DNA of 64,000 nt from Streptomyces lydicus (GTDB taxonomy: Bacteria > Actinomycetota > Actinomycetes > Streptomycetales > Streptomycetaceae): positions 124,001 through 188,000 of the forward strand of contig NZ_JNZA01000007.1 of assembly GCF_000717345.1 (NCBI RefSeq), in the 5' to 3' direction. Under the pieces are notes generated by a model. That model had not been told where the DNA came from. It saw only the letters and a program-made list of their open reading frames with translations, and did not search any database. Positions 17,549 to 24,386 of this stretch are shown piece by piece. A program made the position numbers and the translations under genes. Each line of letters begins with the position of its first letter. Position 1 is the stretch's first letter.

Positions 17549-17595
17549 AACCGCTTCACTTAACCGCTTAACTGATGCGTTTAAGTGAAGCGGTT
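17549..17595. promoter_or_regulatory. LacI-type operator region with three AACCGCTT units
   Basis: A perfect 15-bp inverted repeat (AACCGCTTCACTTAA at 17549-17563, complement at 17581-17595) flanks a 17-bp spacer. AACCGCTT also recurs as a direct repeat at 17562-17569. It sits between the divergent amidohydrolase operon and the LacI gene, so it is the probable binding site of that repressor and would control both sides. Confidence 0.75.
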
Positions 17596-17691
17596 AACAA
17601 CAGGGGCTGTCAAGCCTGCGCCGGATCCGCCGGGGTGACCGGCCCGCCTCGTGTGCCGGGCCGGGGCGCCTCCTTGGGTAGGCTTCCGGGC

Positions 17692-18735
17692 ATGGCCAGG
17701 CCCAATAAGCGCACCACCCTCCGCGAGGTGGCCGAGGCCACCGGACTCTCCACCGCCGCCGTCTCCTACGCGCTGCGCGGCAAGCACGTGTCCAAGGAGA
17801 CCGAGGAGCGGGTGCGCAAGGCCGCCGCCGAACTCGGCTACGAGGCCGACCCGATCGCCCGCGCCCTCGCCAGCGGCCGCACCAGCACCGTCGGGGTGCT
17901 CGCCGGCGACCTCCAGGACCTCTGGCAGCAGCAGCTGATGGCCGCCATAGGGCGCGAGCTGCTGGCCGGCGACCGCTACGCGCTGATCCTCGACGCGGGC
18001 GGCGACCCGGCCCGCGAACTGACCCTCGCCAAGCAGCTGCGCGACCAGCGCGTCGACGGTCTGCTGGTCTCGCCCGTCGACCCGTCCGCCGAGGGCTGGG
18101 CGGCGATCGCCGACGCGGTGCCGGTGGTCTCCATCGGCGACGCGCTGAGCCGGGCCCGTACCGCGGGCGAGGTGCTCTTCGACAACCGCGCCGGCATCGA
18201 CGCCGTACTCGACTACCTGCGCGGCCTGGGCCACCGCCGGGTCACGGTGCTCACCCCCACCGGCCCCTCCACCCCCGACCGCCCCGCCGACGTCTATGTC
18301 CGCGAGGCCGCCGACCGGCTCGGCCTCGGCGTCGAAGTCCTGCCCTGCGCCCAGGAGCTGGGCGAGGCGACCGCGGTCGCCCGCCGGGTGCTGACCAACA
18401 GTCCCGACGGCCGCCGGACCACCGGCCCCGGCCTCGCCCCGCCCACCGCCGTCTTCTGCTTCTCCGACTCCATCGCCTACGGCGTCTACGCGGCCGCCGC
18501 CGAAGCCTCCCTCACCGTGGGCCGCGACCTGTCCGTCGTCGGCTTCGACGACCACCCCGTCTCCCGTGTGCTGACCCCGCCGCTGACCACCGTCGACTGG
18601 GGCCTCGGGGAGATCGCCAAGGAGGCCGCCCGGCTCGCGGTCGCCGCCATCGAGGGCCGCCGGGTCCGCCGCAAGCGCATCCTGTGCGCGCCCCGCCTGT
18701 CGGAGCGGGGGTCGGCGGTGCGGGTCACGGACTGA
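17692..18735 (+). CDS. LacI-family transcriptional regulator
   Basis: A 347-residue regulator. The N-terminal LacI HTH is TTLREVAEATGLSTAAVSYALRG with hinge VRKAAAELGYEADPIARAL. The periplasmic-binding-protein-like sensor domain spans about 62-340 (TVGVLAGDL, DGLLVSPVD, VVGFDDHPVSRVLTPPLTTV). It likely represses the divergent amidohydrolase-dioxygenase operon through the 17549-17595 repeats and is relieved by a small ligand. The ATG at 17692 has no ribosome site, but TAGGCT lies 7 bp before it, consistent with a leaderless transcript. Confidence 0.93.
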   Translation: MARPNKRTTLREVAEATGLSTAAVSYALRGKHVSKETEERVRKAAAELGYEADPIARALASGRTSTVGVLAGDLQDLWQQQLMAAIGRELLAGDRYALILDAGGDPARELTLAKQLRDQRVDGLLVSPVDPSAEGWAAIADAVPVVSIGDALSRARTAGEVLFDNRAGIDAVLDYLRGLGHRRVTVLTPTGPSTPDRPADVYVREAADRLGLGVEVLPCAQELGEATAVARRVLTNSPDGRRTTGPGLAPPTAVFCFSDSIAYGVYAAAAEASLTVGRDLSVVGFDDHPVSRVLTPPLTTVDWGLGEIAKEAARLAVAAIEGRRVRRKRILCAPRLSERGSAVRVTD

Positions 18736-18759
18736 GGGGTGTCCGCCGGGCAGTCGCGG

Positions 18760-19362
18760 TCAGTGCCCTCGCCGGGCGTGCAGCATCAGCCAGTCGCGGT
18801 GGGTGGTCCACCGGGTGTCCCCGGTGACCTCGAAGCCCGCGTCGACCAGCATCCCGGTGAGCGGGGCGAGCCGGTGCCGGACGTACCAGCGCCGCAGCTC
18901 CGGGGCGTACGGGACGGCCTCCCAGTCCTCGCCGTCACCCTCGGCGAGACTCAGCACGAGACGGCCGCCCGGCCGGGTGATCCGGGCGAACTCGCCCAGC
19001 ACCCCGGGTACTTCGGGGCGCGGAATGTGCAGCAGGGCGGCCACGCACCACACCGCGTCGACGGCCGACGGGGCCAGCGGCAGGGCGCGCATGTCCGCCT
19101 GGACGAGGCCGGGCACGCCGCCGGCGGCGAGCATCTCGCCGGACAGGTCGAAGCCGGTGGCCCGGAAGCCGCGCTCGCGCAGCAGACGGGTGTGGTGGCC
19201 GGGACCGCAGCCGATATCCGCGATCACCGCCCCGGCGGGGAGCAGCCCGGCGAGCCGGTCCGCCTCGGCGGTGACCGCGGCCGGGGTGGACTGCCAGCGC
19301 CGGGCGTAGGCGGCGGCGATGGCGTCGTACGTCTCGCGGGTGGTGGCGGCGAAGTCGGTCAT
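18760..19362 (-). CDS. Class I SAM-dependent methyltransferase
   Basis: A 200-residue methyltransferase of the UbiE/COQ5 type. Motif I VIADIGCGPGHHTRLL binds SAM, the acidic post-I residue is in GFDLSGEML, and motif II/III is DAVWCVAALLHIPRPEVPGVLGEFARITRPGG (shown in part as DAVWCVAALLHI). Substrate unknown. There is no ribosome site before the ATG at 19362; TATGGT sits 6 bp upstream, suggesting leaderless expression. The gene stands alone between the LacI regulator and the ECF sigma gene. Confidence 0.88.
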   Translation of the reverse strand: MTDFAATTRETYDAIAAAYARRWQSTPAAVTAEADRLAGLLPAGAVIADIGCGPGHHTRLLRERGFRATGFDLSGEMLAAGGVPGLVQADMRALPLAPSAVDAVWCVAALLHIPRPEVPGVLGEFARITRPGGRLVLSLAEGDGEDWEAVPYAPELRRWYVRHRLAPLTGMLVDAGFEVTGDTRWTTHRDWLMLHARRGH

Positions 19363-19481
19363 GGCCGCACCATACGGCTCGCGGGCGGCCCGGCCGAGGG
19401 GCAGACTGGTGCCGGGCGCCCCGGCACCGTGGCGGGGGCAGAAGCCGGTGGCCGGCCGAACGGCCGGATGGGCGGGTCTCG

Positions 19482-20588
19482 ATGAAACGGTCCTCGATGA
19501 GCGACACCACGGCGGTGGGCGGAGCGCCCGCCGCGGACCGGGCCGGGACGCCGGACGACGGTGAACAGCCGGCGGACCAGGGCGCGTTGGCGGACCGGCT
19601 GGAGGCGCATCGCACCGAGCTGACCGGCTACTGCTACCGCATGCTGGGCTCGGCCTTCGAGGCCGAGGACGCCGTGCAGGAGACGATGGTGCGGGCCTGG
19701 CGCGGCCACGACCGCTTCGAGGGGCGCTCCTCGCTGCGCTCCTGGCTCTACCGGATCGCCACCAACGTCTGCCTGGACCTGCTCAGGGGCAGCAAGCGCC
19801 GGGCCCGGCCGATGGACCTGTCCTCCCCGTCGAGCGTGGACACCCCGATCGGGACCGGGCTGCCCGAGACGACCTGGATCGGGCCGGTCCCGGACGAGCG
19901 GGTGCTGGCATCGGCCGGCGACCCGGCCGAGACCGCGGTCGCCCGGGAGTCGGTGCGGCTGGCGTTCATCGCCGCGCTGCAGCGGCTGGCGCCCCGGCAG
20001 CGGGCGGTGCTGATCCTGCGCGAGGTGCTCAGCTGGTCCGCGGCCGAGGTCGCGGAGCTGCTGGGCAGCTCGGTCGCCTCGGTCAACAGCGCGCTCCAGC
20101 GCGCCCGGGCCACCCTCGCCGCGGATGCCGGCACCACCCCCGACGCCCCGCCCGAGCCGCTGGGCGACGAGCAGCAGGCCCTGCTCCGGCGCTACGTCGA
20201 CGCCTTCGAACGCTTCGACATGGACGCCCTGACCGCGCTGCTGCACGAGGACTGCACGCTCTCCATGCCGCCGTACGCGCTGTGGCTGCGCGGCCGCGCG
20301 GACATCCTGGAATGGCTGCTGGGGCCAGGCTGCGGCTGCCGCGGCTCGCACCTGGTGCCGGTCGCGGCGAACGGCCGGCCGGCGTTCGGCCAGTACCGCA
20401 CCGGGGGCACCTCCCGGACAGGGTCCGGGGGCGGCACCCCCTGGGCGATCCAGGTCATCGAGACGGCGGACGGCCGGATCACCGCTCTGCAGTCCTTCCT
20501 GGACACCGAGCGGCTGTTCCCGCTGTTCGGGCTCCCGCCGCGGTACGACGGGCCCGCTACCGGTGACCGGGCGGCGGACGGCCGGTAG
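19482..20588 (+). CDS. ECF sigma factor with SnoaL-like C-terminal domain
   Basis: A 368-residue sigma factor. Region 2 is LTGYCYRMLGSAFEAEDAVQ and LRSWLYRIATNVCLDLL; region 4 is APRQRAVLILREVLSWSAAEVAELL. The C-terminal 130 residues form a SnoaL/NTF2-like domain (YVDAFERFDMDALTALLHED), as in ECF groups that use a fused tail instead of a separate anti-sigma factor. Within the tail a Gly/Thr/Ser-rich loop (GGTSRTGSGGGTP) is encoded by a palindromic repeat (20402-20441) and looks like an in-frame insertion. Start ATG 19482 or 19497; neither has a clear ribosome site. Target promoters unknown. Confidence 0.88.
   Translation: MKRSSMSDTTAVGGAPAADRAGTPDDGEQPADQGALADRLEAHRTELTGYCYRMLGSAFEAEDAVQETMVRAWRGHDRFEGRSSLRSWLYRIATNVCLDLLRGSKRRARPMDLSSPSSVDTPIGTGLPETTWIGPVPDERVLASAGDPAETAVARESVRLAFIAALQRLAPRQRAVLILREVLSWSAAEVAELLGSSVASVNSALQRARATLAADAGTTPDAPPEPLGDEQQALLRRYVDAFERFDMDALTALLHEDCTLSMPPYALWLRGRADILEWLLGPGCGCRGSHLVPVAANGRPAFGQYRTGGTSRTGSGGGTPWAIQVIETADGRITALQSFLDTERLFPLFGLPPRYDGPATGDRAADGR
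20402..20441. repeat. Palindromic repeat inserted in frame in the sigma-factor gene
   Basis: GGGGGCACCTCCCGGACAGG followed by GTCCGGGGGCGGCACCCCC. Read on the minus strand it gives C-run, stem GGAC/GTCC, GGGAGGTGCCCCC, matching the element in ugd (54164-54195). It encodes a Gly/Thr/Ser-rich loop between SnoaL-domain strands. Confidence 0.65.
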
Positions 20589-20613
20589 CGGGCGGCCGGT
20601 GGCGGGCGGCGCC

Positions 20614-21540
20614 TCACCCCAGCTTGTGCTTCTTCAGCCAGGCGTTCGCCACCCGGTCCGGGTCCTGCTTGTCCTTGTCGACGAGGCGGTTGAGCCGGGT
20701 GAGGTCGCCGGTCGTCAGGGCGTTGCCCAGCTCGGCGAGCGCCTTGCGGACCTTGGAGTCGGCCTTGCGGGCGGCGATCAGCGGAACGATGTGCTGGGCG
20801 GGGATGAGGTGCTTCGGATCCGCCAGCAGCACCCAGCCGTTCTCCGCGGTGTCGACGTCGGTGGTGAAGACGTTGGCGACGTCGACATCGCCCTTCTTCA
20901 ACGCGCCCTTGACCAGCGGGCCGGACGAATCCAGCGCCTTGAATTCCTTGAATTCCACCCCGTACTGCTCCTTGAGGCCGACCACCCCGACGACCCGCTT
21001 CTTCATTTCGGCGGCGGCGCCGAACGTCAGCTTCCCGTTGACCTTGCGCAGGTCGGCGAGCGTGCTGAGGCCGTAGCGGTCGGCGGTCTCCCGGGTGACG
21101 GCGAAGCTGTCGCGGTCCTCGGCGGCCGCGTAGGGGAGCACCTCCAGGCCGTCGGGGACCACCGTGGCCAGCGCGTTCTGCATCGCGCCCGCCTCGGTCT
21201 CGGTGGCCTTCTTGTCGAGGTAGAGCAACAGGCTGCCCTGGTATTCGGGGAGCAGGTCGATGTCGCCGGAGCGCAGCGCGGGCACCACGATCTCGCGGGA
21301 GCCGAGGTTGGGCTTGACGGTGGCCTTGACCCCGGCGGCGGCCAGCACGCCCGCGTAGAGGTAGCCGAGGACCTGGTTCTCGGTGAAGTTGGCGGTCCCG
21401 ATGACGAGTCCGCCGCTGCTGCTCCCGCTGTCGCCGCCGGCGCCGTCCCCCTTGAGGGAGGTAATGCCGGAGGAACAGGCGGCCAGCGCCGGGGCGGAGG
21501 CCCCGGCGAGCAGCGCGGCGAGGACGGAACGACGGTTCAT
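20614..21540 (-). CDS. Quaternary-amine ABC importer, substrate-binding lipoprotein
   Basis: A 308-residue lipoprotein. The signal peptide MNRRSVLAALLAGASAPALAAC ends in lipobox LAAC (shown: APALAAC), so the Cys is lipidated and the protein is tethered outside the membrane. The mature part is OpuAC/OpuCC-like: VIGTANFTENQVLGYLYAGVL, LGSREIVVPALRSGDIDLLPEYQGS. These proteins bind betaines, choline, carnitine or, in the EgtU branch, ergothioneine. Last gene of a four-gene importer operon (ATPase, permease, permease, SBP). The ligand cage residues cannot be identified reliably by eye. Confidence 0.93.
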   Translation of the reverse strand: MNRRSVLAALLAGASAPALAACSSGITSLKGDGAGGDSGSSSGGLVIGTANFTENQVLGYLYAGVLAAAGVKATVKPNLGSREIVVPALRSGDIDLLPEYQGSLLLYLDKKATETEAGAMQNALATVVPDGLEVLPYAAAEDRDSFAVTRETADRYGLSTLADLRKVNGKLTFGAAAEMKKRVVGVVGLKEQYGVEFKEFKALDSSGPLVKGALKKGDVDVANVFTTDVDTAENGWVLLADPKHLIPAQHIVPLIAARKADSKVRKALAELGNALTTGDLTRLNRLVDKDKQDPDRVANAWLKKHKLG

Positions 21541-21622
21541 GGGCGGGGCTCCTCGGGACGTACGGACGGGGGCGGGGCGGCGGCGGGCGCCCGGCGGGCC
21601 GCGGCGGGGGCGGCGGCGGGCA

Positions 21623-22294
21623 TCAGCGGGCCGCGGCCGGCCGGCCGCGGAACAGCAGCCGCGTCAGGCCGCCCAGCGCCAGGTCGGCGACGACGGCGAG
21701 CACGGCGACCAGGGCCGCGCCGCCGAGCACCTGCACCAGATCGCGCTGTGCCAGGCCGTCGAAGACGTAGCGGCCCAGCCCCCCGAAGCTGACGTAGGCC
21801 GCGATGGTGGCGGTGGCGACGACCTGCACGGTCGCCAGCCGTACGCCGGTCATGATCAGCGGCAGCGCCAGCGGGAGTTCGACCTGCCAGAGGATCTGGC
21901 GGCCGCGCAGCCCCACGCCCTTGGCGGCGTCCTTCACCTCCGGGTCGACCGCGGCCATCCCCGCGTAGGTGTTCGTGATGATCACCGGCACCGCGAGGGC
22001 GACCAGGGAGACGTACACCGGCCACACGCTCAGCCCGCCGGCCAGGAAGACCAGCGTCACCAGCCCGACGGTGGGCAGCGCGCGGCCGAAGGAGGAGAGG
22101 TTCACGGCGAGGAACGCGCCGCGGCCGGTGTGCCCGATGAGCAGGCCGATGGGCAGCGCGATCACGGCCGCGGCGAGGGTGGCGAGCACCGAGTACTCCA
22201 GGTGCTCCAGGATGCGGGTGGCGATGCCCTCGGGGCCCGACCACTGGGCCGGGCTGGTCAGCCAGGACGCGAGGTTCTTCAACAGTTCGAGCAT
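21623..22294 (-). CDS. Quaternary-amine ABC importer, permease 2
   Basis: A 223-residue permease with about six hydrophobic segments and the EAA-type coupling loop (DPEVKDAAKGVGLRGRQILW, then VELPLALPLIMTGVR), typical of OpuCB/OpuCD proteins. With the other permease it forms a heterodimeric channel. The ATG is 7 bp after the stop of the first permease; 82 bp separate it from the binding-protein gene. Substrate follows that of the binding protein (a betaine-like compound by family). Confidence 0.9.
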   Translation of the reverse strand: MLELLKNLASWLTSPAQWSGPEGIATRILEHLEYSVLATLAAAVIALPIGLLIGHTGRGAFLAVNLSSFGRALPTVGLVTLVFLAGGLSVWPVYVSLVALAVPVIITNTYAGMAAVDPEVKDAAKGVGLRGRQILWQVELPLALPLIMTGVRLATVQVVATATIAAYVSFGGLGRYVFDGLAQRDLVQVLGGAALVAVLAVVADLALGGLTRLLFRGRPAAAR

Positions 22295-22301
22295 CGGCGC
22301 G

Positions 22302-23009
22302 TCACGCTCGCTTCCACAGCTTGAGGGCGGCCGGCAGCTTCGCGAACGGCGACGTCGCGGCGCGCGGCCGGGCGGCGCCGCGCCGCCAGGGGGTGCACAG
22401 CCACTGAACGGTCACCAGCAGCGCGTCGGCGACCAGGGCGAGCAGCAGGGTCAGGACCACACCGGCGACGACCGGAGTGGGGAAGTTGCGCTGGAAGCCG
22501 TCGGTGAAGAGCTGGCCGAGGCCGCCGTAGCCGATGTAACTCGCCACGCTGACCAGGGAGATGGACATGACGGTGGCGACCCGTACCCCCGCCATGATCA
22601 CCGGGAGGGCGAGCGGCAGCTCGACCGTGAGCAGGGTGCGCAGCGGCTTGGTCCCCATCGCCTTGGACGCCTCGCGCGCCTTGACGGGCACCGCGTCCAG
22701 GCCCTCGACGGTGTTCCGTACGAGCACCACCAGGGTGTAGGCGGTCAGGCCGACGATCGCGGTGGTGCGGGTCAGCCCGGTGACCGGCAGCAGCAGCACG
22801 AAGAAGGCGAGGGAGGGGATGGTGTAGAGGATGTTGGAGGCGCCGAGGACGAAGGCGCGCAACGGCCGTACGCGGTGCGCGAGGACCGCCAGCGGCAGCG
22901 CGATCAGCAGGCCGAGGAGCACGGCGGGCACGGCGGTGGCGAGGTGGTCCGCGGTCAGTCGGGTCATCTCGTCGGCGTGGTCGGGGAACCAGCCCCATTC
23001 GATGGTCAT
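22302..23009 (-). CDS. Quaternary-amine ABC importer, permease 1
   Basis: A 235-residue permease of the OpuCB type, with the conserved segment NILYTIPSLAFFVLLLPVTG and the EAA loop VPVKAREASKAMGTKPLRTL followed by VELPLALPVIMAGVR. Six hydrophobic segments are visible. The ATG overlaps the ATPase stop by 4 bp (ATGA), so subunit synthesis is coupled. A basic, proline-rich cytoplasmic tail of about 35 residues ends the protein. Confidence 0.9.
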   Translation of the reverse strand: MTIEWGWFPDHADEMTRLTADHLATAVPAVLLGLLIALPLAVLAHRVRPLRAFVLGASNILYTIPSLAFFVLLLPVTGLTRTTAIVGLTAYTLVVLVRNTVEGLDAVPVKAREASKAMGTKPLRTLLTVELPLALPVIMAGVRVATVMSISLVSVASYIGYGGLGQLFTDGFQRNFPTPVVAGVVLTLLLALVADALLVTVQWLCTPWRRGAARPRAATSPFAKLPAALKLWKRA

Positions 23010-24169
23010 GCGGGACGCTCCGTGGCGGCGGCCGCGGCGGTGGCCCCGGTGGCAGCCGCCGGCGTGGTGGTGCCCGCGGCCTCCGCGTGGCTGCGGCCGG
23101 CCCGGTCGTGGATCGCCTCGCGCGAGGTGATCCCGGTCAGCACGCCGTCCGTGGTGACCCGGGCGACCGCACCGGCCGGCGAGGAGACCGCCTCGTTGAG
23201 CGCCGACAGCAGGGAGTCGGTGTCGCGCAGCGGCCGTACGGGCGCCAGCGCGGCCTCGCCCGCGGTGCCGCCGGCGGGCAGGGCGTCGGTGTCGAGCCAG
23301 CCCAGCGGCTCCCCGCGCGCGGAGGTCACCAGGCGCCAGCGCCCGCCGGCGCGGGACACCGCACCGGCCGGCTCGTCCGCGCGTATCGCCCGGCCGGGCG
23401 CGGAGGGCACATCGGCCAGGCTGGTGAGCGAGAGCAGCTTGAGTCCGCGCTCCGCGCCCAGGAAGTCGGCGACGAAGTCATCGGCGGGCCGGGCCAGCAG
23501 CTCGGCGGGTTCGGCGCACTGGACGAGCCGGCCGCCGGTGCGGAAGACCGCGATCCGGTCGCCGAGCCGGACCGCCTCGTCGATGTCGTGGGTGACGAAG
23601 ACGACGGTCTTGCGCAGCTCCTCCTGGAGCCGCAGCAGCTCGTTCTGCAGCTGGGTGCGGACGACCGGGTCGACCGCGCCGAACGGCTCGTCCATCAGCA
23701 GCACCGGCGGGTCGGCGGCCAGCGCCCGGGCCACGCCGACGCGCTGCTGCTGGCCGCCGGAGAGCTGGTGCGGATAGCGCTTGCCGGCGTCCCCGGGCAG
23801 CCCCACCAGCTCCAGCAGCTCGGCGGCGCGGGCGCGGGCCTTGCGCCGGCCCCAGCCCAGCAGCAGCGGGACGGTCGCGATGTTGTCGAGGACCGTACGG
23901 TGAGGGAAGAGGCCGGACTGCTGGATGACGTAGCCGATGCCGCGGCGCAGCTCGGCGGCGTCCGCCTCCAGGATGTCGCGGCCGCCGACGCTGATCGTGC
24001 CGGCGGTCGGCTCGACCATGCGGTTCACCATCCGCAGGGTGGTCGTCTTGCCGCACCCCGACGATCCGACGAGGACGGTGACGCCGCCCTCGGGGAGATC
24101 GAGGGACAGATCGTCCACGGCGGTGGTGCCATTCGGGTATCGCTTGCTGACTGCGTCGAACTTGATCAT
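23006..24169 (-). CDS. Quaternary-amine ABC importer, ATP-binding subunit (OpuCA-like)
   Basis: A 387-residue ATPase. Walker A is GSSGCGKTTT (about 33-42), the signature LSGGQQQRVGVARAL, and Walker B VLLMDEPFGAVDP. After residue 250 comes a CBS-like regulatory region (LRDTDSLLSALNEAVSSPAGAV, VLTGITSREAIHDRA), as in OpuCA, where it senses ionic state; then an Ala/Thr-rich tail. The ATG at 24169 has AAGGGG 6 bp upstream; the in-frame ATG at 24202 would place the operator inside the gene. First gene of the importer operon, divergent from the HAL-like lyase, with the shared element at 24188-24240 between them. Confidence 0.93.
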   Translation of the reverse strand: MIKFDAVSKRYPNGTTAVDDLSLDLPEGGVTVLVGSSGCGKTTTLRMVNRMVEPTAGTISVGGRDILEADAAELRRGIGYVIQQSGLFPHRTVLDNIATVPLLLGWGRRKARARAAELLELVGLPGDAGKRYPHQLSGGQQQRVGVARALAADPPVLLMDEPFGAVDPVVRTQLQNELLRLQEELRKTVVFVTHDIDEAVRLGDRIAVFRTGGRLVQCAEPAELLARPADDFVADFLGAERGLKLLSLTSLADVPSAPGRAIRADEPAGAVSRAGGRWRLVTSARGEPLGWLDTDALPAGGTAGEAALAPVRPLRDTDSLLSALNEAVSSPAGAVARVTTDGVLTGITSREAIHDRAGRSHAEAAGTTTPAAATGATAAAAATERPA

Positions 24170-24187
24170 CCGCTGCCCCTTGCCCGG

Positions 24188-24240
24188 CCTGCATAGTGTC
24201 ATGCAGAGTCTTAGGCGTATGAATAGAAGTCAATAGGCGG
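24188..24240. promoter_or_regulatory. Divergent control region with operator CTGCAT-N6-ATGCAG
   Basis: A perfect inverted repeat at 24189-24206 (CTGCAT AGTGTC ATGCAG) lies 20 bp before the ATPase start. Leftward it is preceded by ATTCAT and CCTATTGACT (putative -35 TTGACT). Order, length (53 bp) and distance to the start codon match the element before the NCS1 permease (15957-16009). The hutU upstream block at 31662-31682 shares the TTGACT ... TATTCA half. A common regulator is inferred; the nearby RpiR protein (26094) is one candidate. Confidence 0.65.
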
Positions 24241-24386
24241 AAGTAAATCGCTCGTTACATCGCGTGGTGACGGCGCGCGATACCCGCGAGTTCTCTCCTG
24301 AATTCGCCTCGTACTTCGCTTCACCGTACGGAACGTGGTGTCGGACTTTCATTCACAAAGCGCGTTATAAGAGGGAGTTGAGCCCC

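Noticed and set aside
20556..20592. Terminator between the sigma gene and the betaine-binding gene (GCTACCGG/CCGGTAGC)
   Set aside because: The repeat is mostly inside the sigma-factor coding end and the arms are short; not strong enough to call.
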